Source of the DNA: JAWKWH01 sp963669415
GTDB lineage: Bacteria; Pseudomonadota; Alphaproteobacteria; Rhizobiales; Rhizobiaceae
NCBI GenBank assembly: GCA_963669415.2
Contig: CAXXPS010000002.1
Coordinates: 1,736,001-1,800,000 of the forward strand
Direction: 5' to 3'
Length of the DNA: 64,000 nt
Shown here one piece after another: positions 25,888 through 35,235 of this stretch. Each line of letters starts with the position of its first letter. Positions within the stretch are counted from its first letter, which is position 1. A program made the translations under genes and the position numbers. Under the pieces are notes generated by a model. That model saw only the letters and a program-made list of their open reading frames with translations, did no database searches and had not been told where the DNA came from.

Positions 25888-26822
25888 TCGGTGAGATCCG
25901 GTGCCCTTAGCCCGCGCGCGGCAGCATCCAGCCGCATCTGGCGCATTCGGGCACGGGGCTCGTCTGCGAGATAGAGCCTTTCGTGGCCCCAGAAGCTCGG
26001 GCCATCGAAAGTTTCATGCGGTTCCCAGGTGACCGGATCGATGATCCGGCCGCCCCAACCGTTTTCGACGAAAAACCCCGACGGCGAATTAGCATAAAAT
26101 GATGTCATGTAATCATTGGTATGGCGGCCAAGCGTATAGGCGATGCGGTCATCTTGCAGCTGTGCCAAATCGTATCCCTGACCGACATCGTCAAGATTGC
26201 CGAACTCGACCATGAAATGATGAAATCCGGACTTTCCCGATCCGACCAGTGCGAAACTGTGATGCCGGCCATTCACGTGGAAAAAGTAGAGTGGATATGG
26301 TGTCAGCCCATAATCGCTGATGGCAAAGCCCAGAACATCGCAGTAAAACCGTCGCGCGGGCTCGGCATCTTCAACGTGCAGCACCGCGTGACCCATACCG
26401 TAGGGTCCGGTCTTAAAGCCCGATATCGGCCTTCCCGGCTGAAACGACTCAGACGAGACATGTGGTTTCCAAACCAATTCAAGGCGGTTGCCGGCCGGAT
26501 CGTGGGTGACAATCAATTCGGAAACAAAGCGACGGTCAGCCAGATCGCGGGAACCGTGCACTACTTTGTGTCCGTCGCTTTCCAGGCGAGCCGCTAACGT
26601 TTCCAGATCGTCCCGCTTGGAGACCTCCCAACCCATGAAAGCGAGGGTTTCACCCGGTTCGTCGGAGACGACCAGCCTCTGTTTGCGGTCATCCATGCGA
26701 AAGGAGAGGTTTTTCCCTCCGTGGTCGGCAAGCTGCATTCCCAGCAAGCTGCCGGCAAAATCGCGCCAATCGTCAAGCCGATCGGAGCGAATACCAAGGT
26801 AACTGAGCGCGGTAATCGGCAT
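25842..26822 (-). CDS. Type I extradiol dioxygenase (VOC fold)
   Basis: A 326-residue two-domain extradiol dioxygenase similar to 2,3-dihydroxybiphenyl dioxygenases. Iron ligands are the His of GMGHAVLHVED, the His of GFHHFMVEF and the Glu of GFFVENGWGG. It cleaves a catechol next to one hydroxyl group. The ATG at 26822 overlaps the patatin stop (TGATG) and the stop overlaps the hydroxylase, so the three are coupled. No downstream hydrolase (MhpC-like) or hydratase is present. Confidence 0.83.
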   Translation of the reverse strand: MPITALSYLGIRSDRLDDWRDFAGSLLGMQLADHGGKNLSFRMDDRKQRLVVSDEPGETLAFMGWEVSKRDDLETLAARLESDGHKVVHGSRDLADRRFVSELIVTHDPAGNRLELVWKPHVSSESFQPGRPISGFKTGPYGMGHAVLHVEDAEPARRFYCDVLGFAISDYGLTPYPLYFFHVNGRHHSFALVGSGKSGFHHFMVEFGNLDDVGQGYDLAQLQDDRIAYTLGRHTNDYMTSFYANSPSGFFVENGWGGRIIDPVTWEPHETFDGPSFWGHERLYLADEPRARMRQMRLDAAARGLRAPDLTECPWLYGELRSRAGN

Positions 26823-27709
26823 CACTGACTTTCAGACTTGATATGGGTTTCGACTGCTTTGTCGATCGCGTGTTTCAACTCGTCCCTTATCGGTTCGCTT
26901 TCGCGCAGCACCGCATCGATTTTCAGAAAGTCCAGCACACGGAACCGCAAAACCGGGGGCCGCAGAAACACCGCCGGGCGCAACCGGGTCAGTTTGTTCT
27001 TGATGATCGACTGCATCATCAACTGACTGGCCCCGAACATCAGATCGATCGAATTCGGCATCCGGTTGTCTCCTTCCGGAGCGCCGACCACATCAATTCC
27101 GATAACAATATCGGCCTTGTCCATCAGCAGGTCATAGGGCACCGGATCGTATATGCCACCGTCGATCAATATCCGGCCATCCCGCCTGACCGGCCGGAAC
27201 AGCGCCGGAATGGCAGCCGATGCGGCCAGCGCGGTATACAAGTCGCCCTCATCTGTCACCACCAGCGAATGGCCGAAAAAATCCGTTGCTGTCACTTGCA
27301 GCGGTATTTGCAGCGCGGCAAAGTCGTCCGGTATCGCCTTGGGCAGCAGCGAACGCAAAATACGCTCCATATCGAACTGGCTAACACGAATGCCGCCGAA
27401 AGCCTCGCGCAGATTTGTCGGGCGCATCCGCCACATCAGACTGGCCAGGGCGGCACGATCACCAAGCACCGAGCGGGCATAGCCGTGAATGTCCCGGCCA
27501 GACATGCCCGCGGCCATTCCGGCGGCCATGATGGCGCCGATCGAGGAACCGGCTATCGCCACTGGCCGGATTCCCAACTCATCGAGCACTTCGATGACAT
27601 GAATGTGTGCGAGGCCCCGGGCACCGCCACCGCCGAACGCGACCGCGAACGTCAAATCACCGGTCGGTCGGGTGGACCTCGTTGGTGCGGTCAGTACATC
27701 GCCCGCCAA
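26822..27709 (-). CDS. Patatin-like phospholipase (RssA/YchK type)
   Basis: A 295-residue patatin. Oxyanion hole GGGGARGLAHIHV, nucleophile Ser in GSSIGA, catalytic Asp in DGGIYDPVP. It should act as an acyl hydrolase on lipids; no signal peptide, so cytosolic or membrane-associated. It starts 3 bp after the M16 stop and is coupled to the dioxygenase gene. Confidence 0.88.
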   Translation of the reverse strand: MAGDVLTAPTRSTRPTGDLTFAVAFGGGGARGLAHIHVIEVLDELGIRPVAIAGSSIGAIMAAGMAAGMSGRDIHGYARSVLGDRAALASLMWRMRPTNLREAFGGIRVSQFDMERILRSLLPKAIPDDFAALQIPLQVTATDFFGHSLVVTDEGDLYTALAASAAIPALFRPVRRDGRILIDGGIYDPVPYDLLMDKADIVIGIDVVGAPEGDNRMPNSIDLMFGASQLMMQSIIKNKLTRLRPAVFLRPPVLRFRVLDFLKIDAVLRESEPIRDELKHAIDKAVETHIKSESQ

Positions 27710-27712
27710 GCG

Positions 27713-29044
27713 CTATTCTCCGTCTATGGGCTTCGGTCCGACGATCATAACCGATGGTTCGACGGAAAACAGCCGCCCGGCGACTGATTTCACCTGATCA
27801 AGGGTCACGCCGCCGATCAGCTTGCTGCGGCGATCAATGTAATCAATGCCCAGATCAGACAATTGCAACTCAACAAGCGTGCTGGCGATGGACGATGAGG
27901 TATCGAGATTGTTGACCGCATATCCACCGATGATCGTCTTCTTGGCGGCTTCAAGCTCCTTTTCCGTTGGTCCCTCAACCATCATGCGCTCCACCTCGCC
28001 CAGGATGATGGTCAGCGTTTCGGCCGCCCGGTCGGATCGGGTGGCGGTGTTGATGCCGAGGCTGGACGCATGGTCAAAATTGGACAGGTAGGAATTGACT
28101 CCATAGGCCAGACCGCGCTTCTCGCGAACTTCGTTATAAAGCCATGACGAGAACGAGCCGCCTCCCAGCACGTAATTCATCACATAGGCGGCAAAAAAAT
28201 CCGGGTCTTCGCGCTCAATCCCCGGCCAGGCAAGCCGAAGTGAAGTCTGGGGCAATTCATATTCGATATGCACCTGTTTACCCGCCAGCGGCTGGGTGTC
28301 CTTTACAATGGCAAGGTCTGCCCGCGCCGGCAAATCACCAAAAAGTTGGTCAAGTGCGCGCTTTGCGGATTCCTCGTCGATCGCGCCAACAATGCCGATT
28401 GACAGATTATCGCGGGCGAATGTCCGGCGATGGGCGTTTTTCAGATCCTGCGATGTGATTTCCGCAAGCGACTGTTCGGTTCCGCGGTTTCGCCTCGCAT
28501 AGGGATGATCGCCATAAAGCTCTTCGACCCATTTGTGCGCTGCCCGGGTTTGAGGGTCGCGTTCCCGCGACTTTATGCCGGCTACAAGCTGTGAACGTAT
28601 GCGCTCGATCGGGCGATCGTCGAAATGCGGCTCGTTGACCGCCATCCTGACCAGCGCCAGGGCCTCTTCACCCCGGTCAGCCAGAAACTTGACCGATCCA
28701 TACATGGCGTCACGACTTGCGTTGAACCGCATCTCGGCAGATGCATCGTCGATGGCCTCCTGGAAAACGTCACTGTCAAGCGGCCCGGCGCCTTCATCAA
28801 ACAAACCGCTCATGAGGTTGGAAAGCCCCTCCTTGCCGGATGGGTCCTGCGTGGAGCCGCCGCGAAAAGCAAAATTCACCGCAACGAGCGGGATCGTATA
28901 ATCTTCAACCAGCCACGCCTTGATGCCTTTGGCGGAGGTAATCTCGCGGATCTCGACACTGGCGTGAGCCTTGCTAACAGCCAGCGCCAGAAAAGCGACA
29001 AACAGTATACGGCTGAGGCAGCCATTCATTTTGGCAATTATCAT
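27713..29044 (-). CDS. M16 peptidase-like subunit lacking the zinc motif
   Basis: A 443-residue exported M16 protein with a signal ending near AHA. The usual HXXEH is not present; the matching segment reads GLSNLMSGLFDEG, so it is catalytically silent. It retains the R/Y region of partner subunits (EKRGLAYGVNSY). M16B enzymes often work as an active and inactive pair. The gene for the active partner ends 13 bp upstream. Confidence 0.88.
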   Translation of the reverse strand: MIIAKMNGCLSRILFVAFLALAVSKAHASVEIREITSAKGIKAWLVEDYTIPLVAVNFAFRGGSTQDPSGKEGLSNLMSGLFDEGAGPLDSDVFQEAIDDASAEMRFNASRDAMYGSVKFLADRGEEALALVRMAVNEPHFDDRPIERIRSQLVAGIKSRERDPQTRAAHKWVEELYGDHPYARRNRGTEQSLAEITSQDLKNAHRRTFARDNLSIGIVGAIDEESAKRALDQLFGDLPARADLAIVKDTQPLAGKQVHIEYELPQTSLRLAWPGIEREDPDFFAAYVMNYVLGGGSFSSWLYNEVREKRGLAYGVNSYLSNFDHASSLGINTATRSDRAAETLTIILGEVERMMVEGPTEKELEAAKKTIIGGYAVNNLDTSSSIASTLVELQLSDLGIDYIDRRSKLIGGVTLDQVKSVAGRLFSVEPSVMIVGPKPIDGE

Positions 29045-29057
29045 CTTGTGTCAGTCC

Positions 29058-30509
29058 CTAGCCGCTCTTTTCCTTTGCCGGCAACAAATATCCGGTAACC
29101 GAGCGCCGGTGGTCGAGATATTTGCGCGCTGCTTGTTTGATCGCTTCTGCGGGCACTTCCCTGATCCTGTCGGGCCAATCCTGGACATCCGCCACCGTGT
29201 TTCCCGTCGCAAGCGCTGATCCGTAGATCCTTGCCATGCCGCTTTGACTGTCGCGGGCGAAGATCATGCTTTTGACGAAACGGTTCTTGGCCTTTTCGAG
29301 TTCATCATCGGTTACGCCCTCGACCGCCAGTTTTTCGATCTCGGCCACAATCGCAGCTTCAATCTGATCCAGCGTTGCAGACCCGCGCGGCGAGCCGTAA
29401 ACACCGAATGCCGTGTTATCAACCGCGATGCCGAAATAGTAGGCGCCGGCAGAACTGGCGATGCCCTGACGCACGACCAGTTCCTGATACAGGCGGCTGC
29501 GCAAGCCTCCGCCCAGTATTTCTGACAGCAAATCAAGTGCTTCGGCTTCTCCTGGTTCGTCGGTGGTGTAAGACGGAACCAGCCAGATACGGCGCATTGA
29601 CGGCACCGAAACGCGCTCGTCTCGCAGCGTCACGGTGCGGGCGGTGTTCTGTTCCGGCTCCAGCGGGCGGGACCGTTCTGGCAGGTCCGGATTTTCCGGA
29701 ATTTTCCCATAGGTTTCTTTGGCTAGTTGCACAACATTGTCCGCATCCACATCGCCGGCAACCACCAGAATGGCATTGTTCGGCGCATAGAAACGGTCAT
29801 AGAAAGCGATGGCATCGACGCGGTTCAATTTCTCAATTTCATGTTTCCAGCCGATAACCGGCAGGCCGTAAGTATTGTTCTGGTAAAGCGTTGCGTTCAT
29901 TTCCTCGTTGAGGATTGACGCGGGATCAGTTTCAACCCGCGAACGCCTTTCTTCCAGAACTACATTCCTTTCCGGACCAATAACATCGTCGGTCAGCACC
30001 AGATTTCGCATCCGGTCGGCCTCATAGGTCATCATGGTTTCCAGCGCTTCCGGAGAGACCTTCTGAAAATAGGCGGTGTAGTCGCTGGACGTGAACGCAT
30101 TCTCCTGTCCGCCGATCTCAGCGATCTTCCGCGAAAATTCGCCTGCAGGATAGGTTTTTGTTCCCTTGAACATCAGGTGCTCAAAAAAATGCGCGATGCC
30201 TGATTTTCCCGGCTGTTCGTCAGCGCCGCCAACCTTGTACCAGAGCATGTGGGTTACGACCGGGGCCCGCCGGTCCGGAATGACAACAATTTCCAAACCG
30301 TTGTCGAGCCGGTAGTTGTAGACTTCAGCTCTTTCGGCGGCGGCAATGGTCGTCGGGGTGAAAACCGGCACCGATGAAATGATGAGAAGGGCGCAAACTA
30401 ATTGCGCCAATCTGTGCGGTCGAAAATGGGTCAATCGCAGATTCCTTTTTTCGTGTTGGCAATCATATAGGGCAGCCAGACGAACGGGAAAAAGTGAATT
30501 CTTTGTCAT
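29058..30509 (-). CDS. M16 zinc peptidase (catalytic partner)
   Basis: A 483-residue M16 metallopeptidase. The inverted zinc motif HFFEH is in AHFFEHLMFKGT, with the downstream Glu ligand expected about 75 residues on (near TYEADRMRN). A signal segment (LVCALLIISSVPVF) precedes TIAAA. The first ATG at 30509 lies 2 bp after the rsmD stop but a later start is possible, as ~25 polar residues come before the hydrophobic core. Likely periplasmic. Confidence 0.9.
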   Translation of the reverse strand: MTKNSLFPVRLAALYDCQHEKRNLRLTHFRPHRLAQLVCALLIISSVPVFTPTTIAAAERAEVYNYRLDNGLEIVVIPDRRAPVVTHMLWYKVGGADEQPGKSGIAHFFEHLMFKGTKTYPAGEFSRKIAEIGGQENAFTSSDYTAYFQKVSPEALETMMTYEADRMRNLVLTDDVIGPERNVVLEERRSRVETDPASILNEEMNATLYQNNTYGLPVIGWKHEIEKLNRVDAIAFYDRFYAPNNAILVVAGDVDADNVVQLAKETYGKIPENPDLPERSRPLEPEQNTARTVTLRDERVSVPSMRRIWLVPSYTTDEPGEAEALDLLSEILGGGLRSRLYQELVVRQGIASSAGAYYFGIAVDNTAFGVYGSPRGSATLDQIEAAIVAEIEKLAVEGVTDDELEKAKNRFVKSMIFARDSQSGMARIYGSALATGNTVADVQDWPDRIREVPAEAIKQAARKYLDHRRSVTGYLLPAKEKSG

Positions 30510-30511
30510 TT

Positions 30512-31075
30512 TTAGAGATCAGTTTCCCGCATCAGCAAATATAGCGCCGAATTTCCCTGTTTCATTTGATCGGCAGACCGAAATCCCATCGGCGGTGCGA
30601 AGCGGGCACCGGCATCTTCTTCGACAACACATAAAGCGCCCGAGTTCAGCCAGCCACCATCGCGCAATGAGCCAAGCGCTCTTTCCGCCAGGCCTTTGTT
30701 GTAAGGGGGGTCAATGAACACCAGATCGAATGGAGCCATGGTGCCGATCCCACCAAGGCGCGTGCCGTCCCGGCGAAAGATCTTGGTGCGGCCCTGAAGC
30801 GCCAGGGCTTCAATATTCTCGCGAATGTTGGCACGGGCATCGGCATCGATATCCACGAACAAGCAAAACCTTGCACCGCGTGACAGGGCTTCCAATCCCA
30901 AGGCTCCAGTGCCCGCAAACAGATCCAGAACACGGGCATCGCGGACGGGATCACCGTGAGCATGCTGCAGCTTGTTGAACAGGGCCTCACGGGCGCGATC
31001 CGACGTAGGCCGGGTCGCGCTGTTCGCCGGGGCTACAAGCCTGCGGCCACGAAATTCACCGCCGACGATCCGCAT
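30512..31075 (-). CDS. rsmD: 16S rRNA (guanine966-N2)-methyltransferase
   Basis: A 187-residue RsmD. SAM-binding VLDLFAGTGALGLEALSRG and the catalytic FIDPPYNKGL are clear. The true start is MRIVGGEFRGRRL at 31075, not the much longer open frame. It overlaps the 3' end of the pseudouridine synthase gene by 20 bp. Confidence 0.95.
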   Translation of the reverse strand: MRIVGGEFRGRRLVAPANSATRPTSDRAREALFNKLQHAHGDPVRDARVLDLFAGTGALGLEALSRGARFCLFVDIDADARANIRENIEALALQGRTKIFRRDGTRLGGIGTMAPFDLVFIDPPYNKGLAERALGSLRDGGWLNSGALCVVEEDAGARFAPPMGFRSADQMKQGNSALYLLMRETDL

Positions 31076-32324
31076 TTTTCTTCGTTGAATGCCCGGTTTT
31101 TGCAGAACTTCCGGAACGGAGCCGATTGCCGCCCTTGCCGCCGGACTTCTTCTCAATCTGGTTTTCCAGCTGTTTCTTGCGCGCCTTGGCGACCACCGGT
31201 CTGGCGCCAGGTGCCATCCAGACATTGGAGGCACGAGATCGGGGCAGGGCGGGGCCGCTTTTGCGTTTGTCAGTACTGTCGTCTTGCCCTGCTTCGGAAA
31301 ACTTGTCTTTGCTGCGCCCGCTTTTAATACCGGGTTTTTGCGTTTGTAACCGGTCCAAACCCTGTTCGCGAAACGATTTGCCGTCGCTGCTGCCCTTCTC
31401 TCTGCCACCTGGCTGAGCCGCCTCTTGTTTCTGGTTCTGCTTGTTTGAAAATGGTTTGCTGATCGCAGAATCAAAATCTGCCCCGGCTTCGGCTATCAGT
31501 CGTTCACCCAGTTGTTCGCGCAGGGTTCTACCCTTCAGTTCCATGACCTTGCCGGGTTCAAGACTGCCTAGCTGGAATGGCCCGTAGGAGATGCGGATCA
31601 AACGGGTCACGTCCAGTCCGAGGGAACCGAGAACTTTCTTGATTTCGCGATTTTTTCCTTCACGAAGCGCAACCGTCAGCCAGGCGTTCGTGCCCTGTTT
31701 GCGCTCCAGCGATGCGTCAATTGCCCCGTACAGCACCCCGTCAACAGCAATGCCGTTCTTCAGATCTTCCAGCGCCCGTTCATCGACATCGCCGTGAACG
31801 CGAACGCGATAGCGCCGCAACCAGCCAGTTGACGGCAGTTCAAGCACCCGGGCAAGACCACCATCATTGGTCAGCAGCAGCAGTCCTTCCGTGGTGAAAT
31901 CGAGCCTGCCAACGGTCATCAATCGGGGAAGATCAGCCGGCAGGACATCGAATATGGTCTGACGCCCTTCCGGATCGCGATTGGTGGTGATTGTTCCCGA
32001 CGGTTTATGAAACAGGAACAGCCGCGTTCGCTCCCGCTCGGGCAATCTTTGGCCATCGATCAGGATTATGTCACCCGGCCCGACATTGAAGGCTGGAGAC
32101 GACAAGTCATTGCCGTTGACCTTGACCCGGCCGGCGGCAACCATCGCTTCGGCTTCACGCCGGGAGGCCAGGCCCGATCGCGCAATACGTTTGGCAATCC
32201 GCTCCCGGGGTAGCTGCAAGCCCGTTTGGGATTCCGGTTTTGCGGCATCGCGCTGTTCATGCCGCTTTCGCGAACGGTCCGGCTTTTGCGGCATGCGCTT
32301 TGCCCTGTTTGTCTTGTCGCTCAT
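31056..32324 (-). CDS. rluB: RluB/RsuA-family rRNA pseudouridine synthase with long basic tail
   Basis: A 422-residue protein with an S4 domain (RIAKRIARSGLASRREAE), the catalytic domain with its Asp in GRLDFTTEGLLLL, and the KNREIKKVL motif. RluB makes a pseudouridine in helix 89 of 23S rRNA; RsuA/RluF specificity cannot be excluded. After residue ~275 comes a low-complexity tail rich in Lys, Arg, Gly and Ser, about 140 residues, as seen in rhizobia. First gene of a seven-gene minus-strand run, divergent from tadA. Confidence 0.9.
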   Translation of the reverse strand: MSDKTNRAKRMPQKPDRSRKRHEQRDAAKPESQTGLQLPRERIAKRIARSGLASRREAEAMVAAGRVKVNGNDLSSPAFNVGPGDIILIDGQRLPERERTRLFLFHKPSGTITTNRDPEGRQTIFDVLPADLPRLMTVGRLDFTTEGLLLLTNDGGLARVLELPSTGWLRRYRVRVHGDVDERALEDLKNGIAVDGVLYGAIDASLERKQGTNAWLTVALREGKNREIKKVLGSLGLDVTRLIRISYGPFQLGSLEPGKVMELKGRTLREQLGERLIAEAGADFDSAISKPFSNKQNQKQEAAQPGGREKGSSDGKSFREQGLDRLQTQKPGIKSGRSKDKFSEAGQDDSTDKRKSGPALPRSRASNVWMAPGARPVVAKARKKQLENQIEKKSGGKGGNRLRSGSSAKTGHSTKKNADRRR

Positions 32325-32386
32325 GTGGATATCTTCTTTCGAAGCGGGTAACTATCAGTTTCGCTTCGACCTTGCGAGTTTATTCG

Positions 32387-32857
32387 ATGATCGGTTCTGA
32401 TGACGTTTCTTCACATGAGCGCCCGATGGACGCTGCGCTCGCAGAAGCACGATCGGCAGCGCTGCGCGGCGAGGTGCCGGTGGGCGCGGTCGTCACCAAA
32501 GCGGGCGAGATTGTCGCGAGAGCCGGTAATCGCACCCGTGAACTGAACGACCCGACGGCACATGCCGAGATCCTGGCAATTCGCCAGGCCTGCAAGGAGC
32601 TCGGATCGGAGCGGCTTTCTGATTGTGACCTTCACGTCACGTTGGAACCGTGCGGCATGTGTGCGGGAGCCATCAGTTTTGCCCGGATCGCTCGCCTCTA
32701 TTATGGAGCTGCCGACGAAAAAGGAGGCGCGGTTGAAAACGGCGTGCGGTTCTTTTCCTCGCCCACCTGCCACCACTCGCCAGAGATCTATTCGGGTATC
32801 AACGAGATGGAATCCTCTCAACTCCTGAAGCAGTTTTTCGCCGGGAAACGAGATTGA
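32387..32857 (+). CDS. tadA: tRNA-specific adenosine deaminase
   Basis: A 156-residue deaminase converting A34 of tRNA-Arg(ACG) to inosine. Zinc motif THAEILAI-type (TAHAEILAIRQ) and PCGMCAGA. EMESSQLLKQFF at the end is typical. ATG at 32387 is one of several possible starts; MDAALAEA at 32426 is a shorter choice, while the longer upstream frame overlaps rluB and is unlikely. Confidence 0.92.
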   Translation: MIGSDDVSSHERPMDAALAEARSAALRGEVPVGAVVTKAGEIVARAGNRTRELNDPTAHAEILAIRQACKELGSERLSDCDLHVTLEPCGMCAGAISFARIARLYYGAADEKGGAVENGVRFFSSPTCHHSPEIYSGINEMESSQLLKQFFAGKRD

Positions 32858-32944
32858 AAAGCGCCCGGCCCATGTCGCCTATCCGATAGACATCCGTGGT
32901 TTCGCACTGTCACATGCATGCTTTGAGAATTGGAGCGAATTTAG

Positions 32945-34252
32945 ATGAAATCCTATGACGCGATTATTGTCGGTGCCGGTGTGATCGGTGCAGCGACGGC
33001 CTTCGAGATGGCGAAAAAGGGCCTGAAAACGCTGAACATCGATGCAATGGGCGAGGCGGGTCACGGTTCGACTTCCGGGTCGTGCGCGATCATCCGTGTC
33101 TACTACTCAACGGTTCCGGGCACCGCATTGGCCTATGAGGCCTGGCATTATTGGCGGGATTGGGCTGAATATCTCGAGACTGAAGATGAGCGCGGTGTGG
33201 CGGAATATCGCGATCTTGGCTGTCTGGTCATGAAGACCGATCTGAATGACAACCTGTCGCGGCACATGTCGATTTGCGACGAACTGAACATTCCCTACGA
33301 GGAATGGGACGAACAACAGATCGTCGACCGCCTGCCACATTACAAGCTCGATACTTTCTGGCCTGCAAAACGGCCCGAAGATAACGGTTTTGGCGAGCCC
33401 AGCGGCGGAAAGATTCCCGGCGGAGTGTTTTTTCCCACCGGTGGATATGTCACCGATCCGGCGCTGTCCGCCCACAACCTGCAGCGAGCCGCCGAGGCAA
33501 AAGGAGCGAGTTTTCTGTTCAACTCCAAGGTCACCGGAATCCTGACGGAAGGCGGGCGCGCATCCGGCGTTCAGCTGGGCACCGGCGAGACCGTGCACGC
33601 ACCTGTGGTGATCAACGTTGCCGGACCGGCGTCGAACCTGATCAACGAAATGGCCGGCGTGATAGAAGACATGTCGATCAGCACCAAGGCGATGAAGCAG
33701 GAAGTCGTTCATCTGCCGGCGCCCGAAGGTTTCTTTTCAGGCGGCCGCGAAATGGTGATCTCGGACAGCGACATCGCCTGTTATCTGAGGCCTGAAAAAG
33801 GCGGCCATCTGCTGATTGGCAGCGAGGACCCGCCCTGTGACAGCCATTTCGATGTCGAAGATCCGTTTTCGGCCGAGTGGCAAAACTTTACCGATCAGTG
33901 GGATGTGCAGGCGATGCGGCAGGCGCAGCGCGCCCCGACAATCGGAATTCCCGGCAGTCCCAAAGGTGTTGTTGATCTGTATGATGTGACCGAGGACTGG
34001 ATCCCGATTTACGACAAATCATCTCTGCCGGGCTACTACATGGCCTGCGGCACCAGCGGCAACCAGTACAAGAACGCGCCGGTGGCGGGCAAGATGATGG
34101 CTGCACTGGTCGAATATTGCGAAGCGGGAAACGACCACGATGCCGCGCCCTTGAGCATTACCATGCCCTATACCGGCATTGATCTCGATATCGGTTTCTT
34201 TTCACGCAACCGCGAAATCAATCAGGACAGCAGTTTCACGGTGTTGGGATAA
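32945..34252 (+). CDS. FAD-dependent amine/amino acid oxidoreductase (DAO family)
   Basis: A 435-residue flavoenzyme. The N-terminal dinucleotide fold is AIIVGAGVIGAATAFEMA; GSTSGSCAIIRVYYS is a DAO/sarcosine oxidase feature, and ACGTSGNQYKNAPVAGKMM ends the FAD site. Substrate could be sarcosine, dimethylglycine or another amine; no one-carbon genes flank it. Stands alone, 87 bp after tadA, with a weak AGCGAATTTAG before the ATG. Confidence 0.82.
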   Translation: MKSYDAIIVGAGVIGAATAFEMAKKGLKTLNIDAMGEAGHGSTSGSCAIIRVYYSTVPGTALAYEAWHYWRDWAEYLETEDERGVAEYRDLGCLVMKTDLNDNLSRHMSICDELNIPYEEWDEQQIVDRLPHYKLDTFWPAKRPEDNGFGEPSGGKIPGGVFFPTGGYVTDPALSAHNLQRAAEAKGASFLFNSKVTGILTEGGRASGVQLGTGETVHAPVVINVAGPASNLINEMAGVIEDMSISTKAMKQEVVHLPAPEGFFSGGREMVISDSDIACYLRPEKGGHLLIGSEDPPCDSHFDVEDPFSAEWQNFTDQWDVQAMRQAQRAPTIGIPGSPKGVVDLYDVTEDWIPIYDKSSLPGYYMACGTSGNQYKNAPVAGKMMAALVEYCEAGNDHDAAPLSITMPYTGIDLDIGFFSRNREINQDSSFTVLG

Positions 34253-34270
34253 TCGGCAATAACGGAGAAA

Positions 34271-35062
34271 TCAGCTCCAGGGTACCAGATCCCGCCAGCT
34301 CCATTTGCCGGCTTTCTTGCGGGAATTCGCCTTGCGCTTGGCTTCTTTCTTGTCCTCGTCTTCACCAACATCGTTGGCCGGTGCCGTGGCCGCGGGTGCA
34401 CGGTAATCGATCGGAGGCTCGCTCAGATACTTGCGCACGTTCGGATCGCCCTGGTTGGTCGCTGCCAAACGGCGATTGAACTCTTCTCGCTGTGCGTCCG
34501 GATCATTCTGGTCGGGCAATGTGAGCGTGGTGCCCCGATCACTACGTGCCGCAGACCACCGATTGTTCGGATTGTTGATCGCACGCTGACGTGATGCCGC
34601 GTCGGTGTTGGCGCTCATATTGTCCATCACCAGGTTCGGGTTGCGGTCATATTGCGCTGCTGAAACCGTCTCGGCGTTTTCGGGCCCCTTGATCTTCGGA
34701 CGCCAGCCGAGTGTGTCGCGGTTTTCCGTCGCATCGGCACGCAGGCGTGCCCTTTGTTCTTCCGGCGATTCGGGCCATACGCCCTGTGCTGAACTGAGCA
34801 CATTCTCCTGCGGCTCCGGCAATCCGGCCACCTCAGCCGGTTGAACAAGCTCAGGCCGCGGCTTGTAGTCGATCTGTTCTTGCTTCTTCGGGCCGACGGT
34901 CAAAACGCCAGTCACATCTTCAAGCAACTGCTCACTGGCAGGCTTGCCGGTGCCGTATGTCGGCGAACCCAAACAACCACTCAACCCGATTGCCGAGACA
35001 ACCAAAACAGATACTGTGGCCAGACGCGTGAAACCGTCACGCTCGATACAGAATTTCGTCAC
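34271..35062 (-). CDS. Lipoprotein of unknown function
   Basis: A 263-residue protein with a lipobox (IGLSGCLGSP; Cys30). The rest is polar and low in predicted structure, rich in Pro, Asn, Asp and Arg, with a Lys-rich C-terminal part (KKEAKRKANSRKKAG) before WSWRDLVPWS. Comparable lipoproteins stand near ileS in other Rhizobiales. No known domain. Confidence 0.75.
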   Translation of the reverse strand: MTKFCIERDGFTRLATVSVLVVSAIGLSGCLGSPTYGTGKPASEQLLEDVTGVLTVGPKKQEQIDYKPRPELVQPAEVAGLPEPQENVLSSAQGVWPESPEEQRARLRADATENRDTLGWRPKIKGPENAETVSAAQYDRNPNLVMDNMSANTDAASRQRAINNPNNRWSAARSDRGTTLTLPDQNDPDAQREEFNRRLAATNQGDPNVRKYLSEPPIDYRAPAATAPANDVGEDEDKKEAKRKANSRKKAGKWSWRDLVPWS

Positions 35063-35187
35063 CGTTGAATGCCCTCAACGAAAATTGTTGCGATCCCCGG
35101 ACCCTGGAAATGGGCCAGTGCGCTCACTGCCGGTCGAATCCGGCGATAAAAAGGCGCAAACTCATGCCCTTATTACCACAGCTGGGT

Positions 35188-35223
35188 AAAAAAGGGCAAT
35201 CGCGGGGGTTACCCGCGACTGCC
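35188..35223 (-). terminator. Intrinsic terminator after ileS
   Basis: Stem GGCA-A-TCGCGGG / CCCGCGA-C-TGCC (one internal mismatch) just past the ileS stop, followed on the minus strand by six Ts. Good rho-independent form. Confidence 0.8.
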
Positions 35224-35235
35224 AAGCCGTTCAGC

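Noticed and set aside
35063..35187. Possible tRNA-like pattern (GGTCGAATCC near 35130)
   Set aside because: No acceptor, D or anticodon stem can be formed around it.
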